A DNA stretch of 64,000 nucleotides, from NCBI RefSeq assembly GCF_003148385.1, contig NZ_CP029463.1, forward strand, positions 434,001 to 498,000. The letters are read 5' to 3'. The DNA comes from Flavobacterium sediminis (GTDB taxonomy: Bacteria > Bacteroidota > Bacteroidia > Flavobacteriales > Flavobacteriaceae). The translations under genes and the position numbers were made by a program. Shown here piece after piece: positions 8,631 to 23,188 of this stretch; the first letter of the stretch is position 1; the number at the start of each line of letters is the position of its first letter. The notes under the pieces were generated by a model. The model did not search any database, was not told the DNA's origin, and saw only the letters and a program-made list of their open reading frames with translations.

Positions 8631-9119
8631 ATGCTAATATCTTCTGTAAAAAAAAATTTCTGCGAAATTCTTGATTTCTTAAGGCAATTAAAGCCTGAGG
8701 ATTACACAATACAACATCTTGAATTAAGCAATGCCAGCATCGGTGATCATATACGACATATTGTTGAACTTTATCAATGCTTGGTAAACAATTACGCTTC
8801 AGGTATTGTAAACTATGATTTCAGGGAACGAAATGTTTTAATACAAACTCAGATAACAACAGCTATTGATCGTATAGAAAGTTTATGCTGTGAAATTGAC
8901 AAACCGAATAAAAAAATGCAACTTGAACAAGGAATTGATTTGGTTAGTTTTTCTGTTGAAACCAATTATTTCAGAGAATTACTCTACAATTTAGAGCACA
9001 GCATTCATCACCAAGCTTTAATTAAAGTAGCTGCGCTAAAGCTTTCTCACGTATCTTTACCCGATCATTTCGGCGTAGCTAAATCTACTATTGAATACCG
9101 TTTAAAATGTGCACAGTAA
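8631..9119 (+). CDS. DinB-like four-helix protein
   Basis: A 162-residue helical protein with the DinB/YfiT arrangement of histidines: GDHIRHIVELY near residue 40 and HSIHHQALIK in the C-terminal third, which could form a three-histidine metal site. The function is not known. The start at 8631 follows the AACTATAAAA context; an upstream ATG at 8595 lies inside the DoxX gene. It overlaps the next gene by 13 bp, so coupling with the NRDE gene is likely. Confidence 0.7.
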   Translation: MLISSVKKNFCEILDFLRQLKPEDYTIQHLELSNASIGDHIRHIVELYQCLVNNYASGIVNYDFRERNVLIQTQITTAIDRIESLCCEIDKPNKKMQLEQGIDLVSFSVETNYFRELLYNLEHSIHHQALIKVAALKLSHVSLPDHFGVAKSTIEYRLKCAQ

Positions 9120-9778
9120 CTTTTTTAGCCACTCAAAACGGTTTTTGCCTTACCTCTAACCGGGATGAAAAAACAAGTCGAGCTACTGCTGTTCCTCCGC
9201 AACTTTATAAACTGAACGGAAAAACGATCTACTTTCCGAAAGACCCGAAAGCAGGCGGAACATGGATAGCGCATGATTCCGAAAACATTATTATTCTATT
9301 GAATGGTGCTCAGGAAAAACACATTCCTAAGCCAAAATATCGCAAAAGTAGAGGTTTAATCGCTTTAGATTTGATTGCTTCAGAAAGTATTTTAGAAACC
9401 TGGAAAACAACTGATTTAACAGACATAGAACCTTTTACTATTGTCCTTTTTGACGGAAATGGTTTGTATCAGCTGCAGTGGAATGAGATTGAAAAATCTA
9501 TACTTCATTTAGATATTAATATAGCTCATATCTGGTCTTCTTCTACGTTGTATAGTGCTTCCATAAGAACTCAACGAAAAATATGGTTTGAAGAATTCTT
9601 AGAACAAAATGATACTATTTCTCCTGAATCTATTTTAAACTTTCATCAGTTTACCCAAAAAGAGAATCAGGAATTCGGCTTACAAATCAACAGAAATAAC
9701 GAATTAAAAACCGTGAGTATCACCCAATGCTTCTATAGCTCTGATGGCTCTATAACTATGGAATATTTACCGCTGTAA
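9107..9778 (+). CDS. NRDE family (TANGO2-like) protein
   Basis: A 223-residue protein starting MCTVTFL with the name-giving motif NRDE at residues 18-21 and GGTWIAHD shortly after. The Cys2 behind the initiator Met and the fold relate it to Ntn hydrolases and eukaryotic TANGO2, which has been linked to haem handling. No substrate is known for the bacterial branch. It overlaps the DinB-like gene by 13 bp and lies 3 bp before the ATP-grasp gene, so the three form a tight unit. Confidence 0.85.
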   Translation: MCTVTFLATQNGFCLTSNRDEKTSRATAVPPQLYKLNGKTIYFPKDPKAGGTWIAHDSENIIILLNGAQEKHIPKPKYRKSRGLIALDLIASESILETWKTTDLTDIEPFTIVLFDGNGLYQLQWNEIEKSILHLDINIAHIWSSSTLYSASIRTQRKIWFEEFLEQNDTISPESILNFHQFTQKENQEFGLQINRNNELKTVSITQCFYSSDGSITMEYLPL

Positions 9779-9781
9779 CGT

Positions 9782-10825
9782 ATGAAAAAATTTCGTTTAT
9801 TTTTCCATAAATTGACTCATTGGGAATATTGGCCCTATCAAATTATTTATTTCCCCGTTTACTTTCAATATCTCTTTTATGTATTGAGAACCAGATCTTT
9901 ATTTTACTTTAATGCTTCCAATCCAACCATTAAAAATGGTGGATTTTTTATGGAATCCAAAAAAGAAATATATGATTTAATTCCACAGCAATATTATCCA
10001 AAAACTGAATTAATTAAAACTGGAACTAATTTCTCAGCTATTGAAACTCAAATCCAAAATGGAAATTTACAATTTCCGTTAATTGCCAAGCCGGATATCG
10101 GTTTAAGAGGAACAGCTGTAAAGAAGCTGTACAATCCGGAAGAAGTTAAATCCTACTGGCAAAAGGCTGATTTTGACTTTTTACTGCAGGATTGTATTCC
10201 TTTTTCAAATGAAATAGGACTATTCTATGTTAAACTCCCCAAAGAAGAAAAAGGAAGGATCACCGGAATTGTTTGGAAAGAATTCCTGATAGTTACCGGA
10301 AACGGAAAAGAAAACATTCGGGAAATTTTATTAAAAGACCCTCGATATGAATTCCAAATTGAAGTTTTAGAAAAAGAATACAACAATTATTTAGACACTA
10401 TTTTACCGGAAGGAGAAACCTTTAATTTGGTTCCTTACGGAAATCATTGCAGAGGAACTAAATTTATAGACAGAAGTCATAAGATCACAACAAAATTAGA
10501 AGCCACATTTACAGAGATCTGCAATCAGATCGAAGGATTTCATTACGGAAGAATGGATATTATGTTTACCGATTTTGAAGACCTGGAAAACGGAAAAAAC
10601 TTTCAGATTGTAGAAATTAACGGAGCAATTAGTGAACCTACTCATATTTATGACCCGAAACACTCTATCTTTTTTGGTTGGAAAGAATTGATCCGTCATT
10701 ATCACTACCTTTACTTAATCAGCAAAGACAATCATAAAAAGGGAGCTCCTTATTTAAGTACGACACAAGGTATTAACGAATTTAAAAAACACATTGAGTT
10801 TTATAATACTATTTTAAAATTCTAA
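9782..10825 (+). CDS. ATP-grasp-fold ligase of unknown substrate
   Basis: A 347-residue protein with ATP-grasp features: PLIAKPDIGLRGTAVKKL near residue 100 (lysine plus glycine-rich loop) and QIVEINGAISEPTHIYD near 278, which supplies the metal-binding Glu and Asn. The opening (HKLTHWEYWPYQIIYFPVYFQYLFYVLR) is hydrophobic-aromatic and may sit on the membrane. This resembles the D-Ala-D-Ala ligase superfamily, but the substrate cannot be read from sequence. It is the last gene of the plus-strand run and ends at a strong hairpin. Confidence 0.7.
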   Translation: MKKFRLFFHKLTHWEYWPYQIIYFPVYFQYLFYVLRTRSLFYFNASNPTIKNGGFFMESKKEIYDLIPQQYYPKTELIKTGTNFSAIETQIQNGNLQFPLIAKPDIGLRGTAVKKLYNPEEVKSYWQKADFDFLLQDCIPFSNEIGLFYVKLPKEEKGRITGIVWKEFLIVTGNGKENIREILLKDPRYEFQIEVLEKEYNNYLDTILPEGETFNLVPYGNHCRGTKFIDRSHKITTKLEATFTEICNQIEGFHYGRMDIMFTDFEDLENGKNFQIVEINGAISEPTHIYDPKHSIFFGWKELIRHYHYLYLISKDNHKKGAPYLSTTQGINEFKKHIEFYNTILKF

Positions 10826-10831
10826 ATAAAA

Positions 10832-10855
10832 AAGGGCAATGAATCCATTGCCCTT
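10832..10855. terminator. Bidirectional hairpin terminator
   Basis: Arms AAGGGCAATG and CATTGCCCTT enclose a 4-nt loop, with A-rich sequence before and T-rich sequence after. It lies between two convergent genes and can serve both. Confidence 0.8.
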
Positions 10856-10877
10856 CTCTTTTCGTCGCTTTTTTTAA

Positions 10878-13800
10878 TTAATAACTCATCGCTACGATTT
10901 TTTTGATTGAAACTCCTGTTTTAGAAATAACTTTAACATAGTAGACAGCATCTCTACCTACTGCATTAAAATCTGTGTTAATTCTAATCTCTTTACCATA
11001 ATAAGCATCATTATCGTATGTTGTCATTAACAACAAACCTCTGGCATCAAAAATCTGAATTTCAACATCAGATTTATAATGGAACAAATACTGAATCGTA
11101 ATATAATCTCTGAACGGAACAGGGTAAACTTTAAAATCAGCTGTAAAGATACTTTCGGAAGAAGAATCTGTATAAGTCTCTTCAGCAGGAACAGCTACTT
11201 TCATTCTACATCCGTCATACCCTCTATTAATGGCATCCACAGCCTGATTAATATCCGAATGAGACAAGCTTCCTATATCTTCTGCTCCGAGCGCTTGATT
11301 TGCCAGTATAAACAAATTAGCAACTGTAGCCCCTCCATTCATATCCAGATAAGCAATAACACTTTGAGGAATAGTAAAAATCTGAGTAGTATCCGGAATC
11401 GGAGTATCAGTTCCACATTCCACATCTACTGTTGCAAATGTATTCTCTAACATCACTGAATTCAAGGCTGTATCCATTTGTAAATTAAAGAATAAGGTTA
11501 TTGTTTGGCTTAACAAATTATTATTAATTCTTCCTTTTTTCTTAAAGCTCGCATTAAGAGGATCATTATCTGCCCATGTCGCATATATATCATAGGTTGC
11601 AAAATCAACCAATTTTCTTGGCGTTCCGCCACCGGGAAGCATTTTAAAGATATTATTTTGAGCCGTAATCGGATTTGCATTAATGTCTGATAATTTCAAT
11701 AAGAAATAATTACCTGTACTCAAACTACCGAAATTAAATTCTCCTCCGACATTAGTCAATGCTGCCACCATAATATCCTGAGCCATAATTCCTCCTCCGC
11801 CAGGAGTACAAGCAACTCCATTTACATTACCATAAAAACCTTGTGTATACGTACAATGTGGACTATCACATGAATTAACCAGTACTGTAAAACTACAACT
11901 CGACTGATTACCACAATCATCTTCTGCAGTAAACGTAACAGTTACTGTTTCTCCTACCGGGAATGGATCGTTCAATGCTAAACCATCAGAACGGGTCGGA
12001 ATCACACTCACATCCTCATCACAATTGTCGTAAGCTGTAGGAATATCAATAACCGGATCTCCTTCACAATCAAACACTTCTATATCTGAAGGACAAGTCA
12101 GTGTTGGTGGAGTTTCATCAAATAGTCTGGTTACGCGGATCACTACAGGTACTGCCTGATTGCCACAGTCGTCTGTAATAGTGAACGTATAATCAATGTA
12201 TTGTGTACAACCGTTGGTTACCACATCACCTGCTACTCCGACTAAAGTACCACTGGTCTCTCCGTTTACGCCACAGTTGTCGCTCCAGCTTGTGGTGACT
12301 TCCACCGGCCAAGGCGTGTTACAACCTTGCAAATCGATATCACCGGAATCTACGATAACAGGTAATTCCATATCGTAGTGACGGCTTACACGGATCACTA
12401 CAGGTGCTGCCTGATTGCCACAGTCGTCTGTAATAGTGAACGTATAATCAATGTATTGTGTACAACCGTTGGTTACCACATCACCTGCTACTCCGACTAA
12501 AGTACCACTGGTCTCTCCGTTTACGCCACAGTTGTCGCTCCAACTTGTGGTGACTTCCACCGGCCAAGGCGTGTTACAACCTTGCAAATCGATATCACCG
12601 GAATCTACGATAACAGGTAATTCCATATCGTAGTGACGGCTTACACGGATCACTACAGGTGCTGCCTGATTGCCACAGTCGTCTGTAATAGTGAACGTAT
12701 AATCAATGTATTGTGTACAACCGTTGGTTACCACATCACCTGCTACTCCGACTAAAGTACCACTGGTCTCTCCGTTTACGCCACAGTTGTCGCTCCAGCT
12801 TGTGGTGACTTCCACCGGCCAAGGCGTGTTACAACCTTGCAAATCGATATCACCGGAATCTACGATAACAGGTAATTCCATATCGTAGTGACGGCTTACA
12901 CGGATCACTACAGGTGCTGCCTGATTGCCACAGTCGTCTGTAATAGTGAACGTATAATCAATGTATTGTGTACAACCGTTGGTTACCACATCACCTGCTA
13001 CTCCGACTAAAGTACCACTGGTCTCTCCGTTTACGCCACAGTTGTCGCTCCAGCTTGTGGTGACTTCCACCGGCCAAGGCGTGTTACAACCTTGCAAATC
13101 GATATCACCGGAATCTACGATAACAGGTAATTCCATATCGTAGTGACGGCTTACGCGGATCACTACAGGTACTGCCTGATTGCCACAGTCGTCTGTAATA
13201 GTGAACGTATAATCAATGTATTGTGTACAACCGTTGGTTACCACATCACCTGCTACTCCGACTAAAGTACCACTGGTCTCTCCGTTTACGCCACAGTTGT
13301 CGCTCCAGCTTGTGGTGACTTCCACCGGCCAAGGCGTGTTACAACCTTGCAAATCGATATCACCGGAATCTACGATAACAGGTAATTCCATATCGTAGTG
13401 ACGGCTTACACGGATCACTACAGGTGCTGCCTGATTGCCACAGTCGTCTGTAATAGTGAACGTATAATCAATGTATTGTGTACAACCGTTGGTTACCACA
13501 TCACCTGCTACTCCGACTAAAGTACCACTGGTCTCTCCGTTTACGCCACAGTTGTCGCTCCAACTTGTGGTGACTTCCACCGGCCAAGGCGTGTTACAAC
13601 CTTGCAAATCGATATCACCGGAATCTACGATAACAGGTAATTCCATATCGTAGTGACGGCTTACACGGATCACTACAGGTGCTGCCTGATTGCCACAATC
13701 GTCTGTAATAGTGAACGTATAATCAATGTATTGTGTACAACCGTTGGTTACCACATCACCTGCTACTCCGACTAAAGTACCACTGGTCTCTCCGTTTACG

Positions 13801-16800
13801 CCACAGTTGTCGCTCCAGCTTGTGGTGACTTCCACCGGCCAAGGCGTGTTACAACCTTGCAAATCGATATCACCGGAATCTACGATAACAGGTAATTCCA
13901 TATCGTAGTGACGGCTTACACGGATCACTACAGGTGCTGCCTGATTGCCACAGTCGTCTGTAATAGTGAACGTATAATCAATGTATTGTGTACAACCGTT
14001 GGTTACCACATCACCTGCTACTCCGACTAAAGTACCACTGGTCTCTCCGTTTACGCCACAGTTGTCGCTCCAGCTTGTGGTGACTTCCACCGGCCAAGGC
14101 GTGTTACAACCTTGCAAATCGATATCACCGGAATCTACGATAACAGGTAATTCCATATCGTAGTGACGGCTTACACGGATCACTACAGGTGCTGCCTGAT
14201 TGCCACAGTCGTCTGTAATAGTGAACGTATAATCAATGTATTGTGTACAACCGTTGGTTACCACATCACCTGCTACTCCGACTAAAGTACCACTGGTCTC
14301 TCCGTTTACGCCACAGTTGTCGCTCCAACTTGTGGTGACTTCCACCGGCCAAGGCGTGTTACAACCTTGCAAATCGATATCACCGGAATCTACGATAACA
14401 GGTAATTCCATATCGTAGTGACGGCTTACACGGATCACTACAGGTGCTGCCTGATTGCCACAATCGTCTGTAATAGTGAACGTATAATCAATGTATTGTG
14501 TACAACCGTTGGTTACCACATCACCTGCTACTCCGACTAAAGTACCACTGGTCTCTCCGTTTACGCCACAGTTGTCGCTCCAGCTTGTGGTGACTTCCAC
14601 CGGCCAAGGCGTGTTACAACCTTGCAAATCGATATCACCGGAATCTACGATAACAGGTAATTCCATATCGTAGTGACGGCTTACACGGATCACTACAGGT
14701 GCTGCCTGATTGCCACAGTCGTCTGTAATAGTGAACGTATAATCAATGTATTGTGTACAACCGTTGGTTACCACATCACCTGCTACTCCGACTAAAGTAC
14801 CACTGGTCTCTCCGTTTACGCCACAGTTGTCGCTCCAGCTTGTGGTGACTTCCACCGGCCAAGGCGTGTTACAACCTTGCAAATCGATATCACCGGAATC
14901 TACGATAACAGGTAATTCCATATCGTAGTGACGGCTTACACGGATCACTACAGGTGCTGCCTGATTGCCACAATCGTCTGTAATAGTGAACGTATAATCA
15001 ATGTATTGTGTACAACCGTTGGTTACCACATCACCTGCTACTCCGACTAAAGTACCACTGGTCTCTCCGTTTACGCCACAGTTGTCGCTCCAGCTTGTGG
15101 TGACTTCCACCGGCCAAGGCGTGTTACAACCTTGCAAATCGATATCACCGGAATCTACGATAACAGGTAATTCATCATCCGGTAGTACCGTAAAGGTTCC
15201 ACTACATTGATCTGACTGATTACAATCGTCAGACACCTGAACCGACACATTATAAATTCCACCACATTTTGACGGACCTACAATCGGATCTCCTAAAATA
15301 ACTGTGTTTCCCTGGGCATCCGTTACAATTATCTGAGTTTGCAGATTGGTTCCCCTGTTGCCGTAAAACTGTTGTACCAAGCTTCAAACTGAGAATTAAT
15401 ATCAGCTTGACTTGAACAACTCGGCATTTGAACATTACTCGGACAATTCAATTGAATTGGCACCGGTGGAACAACCGTAATATCTACACTATTAGATGCT
15501 GTACACCCTTGAATACTTCCCAAAACAATAGTTGCTTCTACAGTATAATTTCCAGCTTCAGAAACAACCAAGGTATTAGTAGTTGCACCTTGTATTGCAT
15601 TTCCGTTAAAATACCATTGATACACAAAATTATTAGTTGCCGGTAAAGCAGTAGCCGTTAAAGTAGTCGTTGTTTCTGTACAATCAATCAATGTATCTCC
15701 ATCAATGGCTACATCAACTTCTAAATCGGCTCCTAATTCAATCGGACCAGCAATATCTTTAAGTTCTGCTGTAAATGAATCAGATGAACGCGTTTTAACA
15801 ATTACACTACCAAAAGGGCTTATACATCCCACTTGTGTGGCTGAACTATCGAAACCTAAGGCCGTTAAATTGAACCCAAATTCATAAAAAATAATCGGGG
15901 CATAAGTCGAAGCAATATCTCCACTACTATTGATCGTTCCCCAACTAGGCGCGTCTACATTTGCTCCGGCATTAATTGCAGAAAAAATAGCTGTCGGATC
16001 ACCTATATTTTTCAATTCAATTCTGGCATAGCCAAAACCACCGGCACCATCACCCCGGAATAATTAACATAACTATTTCCGGCCTTTACAAATCTAAATG
16101 GTCTGTCCGGTAAAGTATTGAAATTATCAAAATAAGCTGTATTTTTATCATCAAGGCGCATCCAAATGTATATCTTACCTGTGACTCCTACACCTCCATT
16201 AGAAAAATCAAGTGATATAATGATATCCCCTAATTGAGTAGGCATACCAGTATTTGTAAACTGCCAAGCTGTTCTACCTCCGTCGGTTGCAGTTGAAACA
16301 ATACCGCTCCCACCTACTTCTATTTTTTTTCTGAAATATTCAATATCAATATAACTATCACCATTATCATTTCTGGTTGATAGTCCGACAAATCCCCATT
16401 CCGGATTCAATAATATATCCGTTCCGTCACGTCTAAGATGTCCGAAAACATCAATGATATCATTCTTTTGAGGGACATCACCCAAACCGATAACCCAAGT
16501 ATTAGGATTATCAAAATTTTTATTACTTTGTCCGGAAAATACATTTCCATCCTTATAATTTCCTGATGTTTGCTGGTCTCTCAAATAAACTGCATCTATC
16601 CAATATCTTCCGTCAACAACAGAAAAATACGGATATGCCATTCTTAGTTCAGCTGATGCATTAGGATCTGTTTGTAAATTCTGTATCTGACTCAATGCCG
16701 AAGCTGAAGTAACATCTATTACCCCTTTACCAGTACCTCCATTCAACTTAAACCAATCATCTGTGTTTTGTGGATTAGGCCAAACGGGATTTGTAAATGT

Positions 16801-16941
16801 TGTAACATCTGAATAAATATCAGCATCTACTCCAAAATTAGCTTTAACAGTTCCTTGTTCAATAATGATCTGTGAATAACCATTCGGTATATTCAACAAA
16901 AGCATTAAAATAAAAAAAAGATACACTAATTTAGTTTGCAT
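10878..16941 (-). CDS. Giant T9SS-secreted repeat protein, one gene split by two frameshifts
   Basis: Read as one gene of about 2020 residues. Three frames carry it: 16941-16012 (signal peptide MQTKLVYLFFILMLLLNIPNGYSQ and a large extracellular domain), 16015-15329 (more of that domain and an Ig-like segment YQWYFNGNAIQG), and 15380-10878 (twelve 85-residue repeats, a HYR-like module, and a C-terminal T9SS sorting domain beginning FKVYPVPFRDYITIQY). Adding one G to the GGGG runs (minus strand) at 16053-16056 and 15352-15355 restores continuous homologous sequence: GGDGAGGFGYARIELKNIGD and FTATGGTNLQTQI. The product should be exported by Sec and T9SS to the cell surface. An upstream in-frame ATG at 17037 is possible. 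Cysteine-rich, Asp-rich repeats suggest a Ca-stabilised stalk (inference). Confidence 0.85.
12129..15174 (-). repeat. Twelve tandem 255-bp repeats in the giant secreted protein
   Basis: Twelve near-identical units of 255 bp (85 residues, starting ELPVIVDSGDIDLQGCNTPW) repeat at exact spacing. Only a few positions differ. On the plus strand these include gctgcc versus actgcc, cacagtcg versus cacaatcg, and ccagctt versus ccaactt. From low coordinate, variant patterns of units 1-4 and 5-8 match closely, and units 6-8 match 9-11. This points to recent multi-unit duplication. Copy number may be unreliable in an assembly. Confidence 0.97.
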
Positions 16942-17041
16942 TAAATTAGCATATCCTTCATTTATTTTCCATCTAAAAAGAATAAGGTCGAAACAACATA
17001 TTCCTTTAATTCCATTAAAAATAGTTTTTACTTCCATAATA

Positions 17042-17364
17042 ATTAGGTTTTATTCAACCAAATCAACTAGAAGTCAAATCCTTAGGAATGATTAAAAGGG
17101 GATGTTAAAAAAATCCTTTTTAAAAAGTTAAAAAATAATGATGAGTTAAAAAAGCAACTAGACAATTCTCAAAAAGAGAATTCTTAAAAGTTCAATTGAG
17201 GGATAAAAACAAAGTAAAGATACTATTCAATTATTTGACAAAAAAAGAAGTCCAAAGCTAAATACACTTTTTTAACCTTTTTAACTTTACTTTCACAATT
17301 ATAACGTTAAAAAGATGTTATTCAAAAAAGTCATCCCCTCATTCTCAAAAATAGGGTAAAAAAA
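17042..17364. other. Intergenic region with no gene seen
   Basis: About 320 AT-rich bases between the giant secreted-protein gene and the rRNA terminator. I see no convincing coding sequence. It should hold the promoter of the giant gene on the minus strand, but I could not place a clean TAnnTTTG element with proper spacing. Confidence 0.6.
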
Positions 17365-17393
17365 AAGAGGATCATATTTTATATGATCCTCTT
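17365..17393 (-). terminator. Terminator of the rRNA operon
   Basis: Thirteen-base arms AAGAGGATCATAT / ATATGATCCTCTT enclose TTT. On the minus strand the hairpin is followed by a long run of T, directly after the 5S gene. Confidence 0.9.
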
Positions 17394-17398
17394 AAAGA

Positions 17399-17507
<109 letters not shown>

Positions 17508-17635
17508 GTTTTTAGTCTAAAGTAAAAATACTTTACTTAAGACTGCAACATCGGTTGCAATATTGTAACATACTAAGATAATAAAAAACCTTAAGAAAGT
17601 TCTCCCCCGCCTTGCAGCGGGGAAGAGCGTGTACA

Positions 17636-20502
<2,867 letters not shown>

Positions 20503-20589
20503 TTAATACTTTCGTATTCTTTGTGTTTTCTTTCTACTTTGTTTTTTAGTATCTCAATATGTCAATGAACTTTTGATCTCTCGATCTCG

Positions 20590-20662
20590 TGGAGAATATC
20601 GGAGTCGAACCGATGACCTCCTGCGTGCAAGGCAGGCGCTCTAGCCAGCTGAGCTAATCCCC
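20590..20662 (-). tRNA. tRNA-Ala (anticodon TGC), one base short in the acceptor stem
   Basis: The minus strand gives D arm, anticodon stem CCTGC/GCAGG with loop CTTGCAC (anticodon TGC), and T arm ATCGG-TTCGACT-CCGAT. The 5' end reads GGGGATTAGCTC, one base shorter than a normal 7+2 layout. With a fifth G the acceptor stem pairs fully with ATTCTCC. The missing base is probably a sequencing undercall in the G run at 20659-20662. It sits in the 16S-23S spacer as usual. Confidence 0.93.
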
Positions 20663-20755
20663 GTCTCAGTGATCAGTTAACAGTCTACAGTTAACAGTAA
20701 CTTTAAACGGTTAGCCAACACCTAGAATTTCCTCTTTTTTTAAAACTAAAATTAG

Positions 20756-20829
20756 TAGTCCCGGGCAGACTCGAACTGCCGACCCCTACATTATCAGTGT
20801 AGTACTCTAACCAGCTGAGCTACGAGACT
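20756..20829 (-). tRNA. tRNA-Ile (anticodon GAT)
   Basis: A 74-nt cloverleaf: acceptor AGTCTCG pairs with CGGGACT, anticodon stem CTACA/TGTAG holds loop CTGATAA (GAT), and the T arm is GGCAG-TTCGAGT-CTGCC. Located in the 16S-23S spacer upstream of tRNA-Ala. No CCA is encoded. Confidence 0.96.
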
Positions 20830-20904
20830 CTGTATTTTTAGCTTTAATTTTTGAACTAACAGCGAGAGTAAAACTCATCTCGAATAAACCGTATCGATTT
20901 CTCT

Positions 20905-22421
<1,517 letters not shown>

Positions 22422-22559
22422 TAGTATTTTTAATTTCGTACGATACTTGGTCATTCGTCTAATTAATTCGCCTTACTCTCTTTTTTGTATGCTGTCAATT
22501 CAATATGTCTATGAACGTGTCTTCTTTTTTATTCTCGCTATTCTTTCGTTTAGCGGGTG

Positions 22560-22589
22560 CAAAAGTACAACTTCTTTTTTAACTGGCAA
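22560..22589 (-). promoter_or_regulatory. rRNA promoter nearest to 16S (Bacteroidota type)
   Basis: On the minus strand TTG (22589-22587) is followed after 19 nt by TACTTTTG (22567-22560), a full match to the Bacteroidota -33/-7 pattern TTG...TAnnTTTG. The start site would fall in the GCACCCGC stretch, about 130 bp before 16S. Long A/T tracts upstream resemble UP elements. Confidence 0.8.
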
Positions 22590-22696
22590 GCTTTTTTTTA
22601 ATTTTTTTTTCAAAAATTTTAAAACTCGTTTTTTCAGTATTTTTTCGTTAAAATTAAAACCTTAACGCTTCCAAAGAACTCTCATCTTGCGGAGGG

Positions 22697-22728
22697 CAAA
22701 GATACTGTGTTTATCCTTTACAATCCAA
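22697..22728 (-). promoter_or_regulatory. Second rRNA promoter
   Basis: TATCTTTG (22704-22697) matches TAnnTTTG, with a TTG (22728-22726, inside TTTG) 21 nt upstream on the minus strand. It is 137 bp upstream of the first promoter. Confidence 0.6.
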
Positions 22729-22844
22729 ATATTTTTTCAAGTTTTTTTCAAAATATTTTTCCCGTTTTAACACCCTTTCTATGAACCTCTCAAACCTCCC
22801 TAAATCGCTTTATTTAAAAACATATCTCGGCTGATTTGCGGGTG

Positions 22845-22874
22845 CAAAAGTAGTAGCTTTTTCCATTCTCGCAA
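22845..22874 (-). promoter_or_regulatory. Third, most distal rRNA promoter
   Basis: TACTTTTG (22852-22845) with TTG (22874-22872) exactly 19 nt upstream on the minus strand. The sequence CTTTTGCACCCGC is identical to that at the first promoter, so these two look like copies. Confidence 0.75.
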
Positions 22875-23164
22875 ACTTTTTTATGCCTTTTTTTTAAAGT
22901 TTTTTTTACTAACCCTGAAACACAATAACTTACAAAAAAAACTTTTTTTTAACCCTTGTTAATCTATAACAAAAAGGAAGTGCTAAATCAAATCCCCCCC
23001 TTGCACTCTTTATATATAACAATTACATTATCTATTCTTACTTTCCTGTTATTTTGCTATAAAATCTCTTTTCCATGCCATATATAGTTATTAAAAAAGA
23101 AAGGAAGAACATTTCTGTACATAGAAAATTACACTTATTATATGTATCTGACTATCTAATGTTA

Positions 23165-23172
23165 TATATTTG
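23165..23172 (+). promoter_or_regulatory. -7 element before thrS
   Basis: TATATTTG matches TAnnTTTG and lies 16 bases before the ATG at 23189. No clear -33 TTG at the right spacing. The resulting leader would be very short. Confidence 0.45.
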
Positions 23173-23188
23173 CAACTTTAAATTTTAT

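Noticed and set aside
12129..15174. Evenly spaced repeats resembling a CRISPR array
   Set aside because: The spacing unit is 255 bp with no variable spacers, and it is in frame inside a protein gene. No cas genes were seen.
12196..15210. Twelve identical 60-residue plus-strand open frames
   Set aside because: They are antisense shadows of the 255-bp repeats; the minus-strand frame has the signal peptide, repeats and sorting domain.
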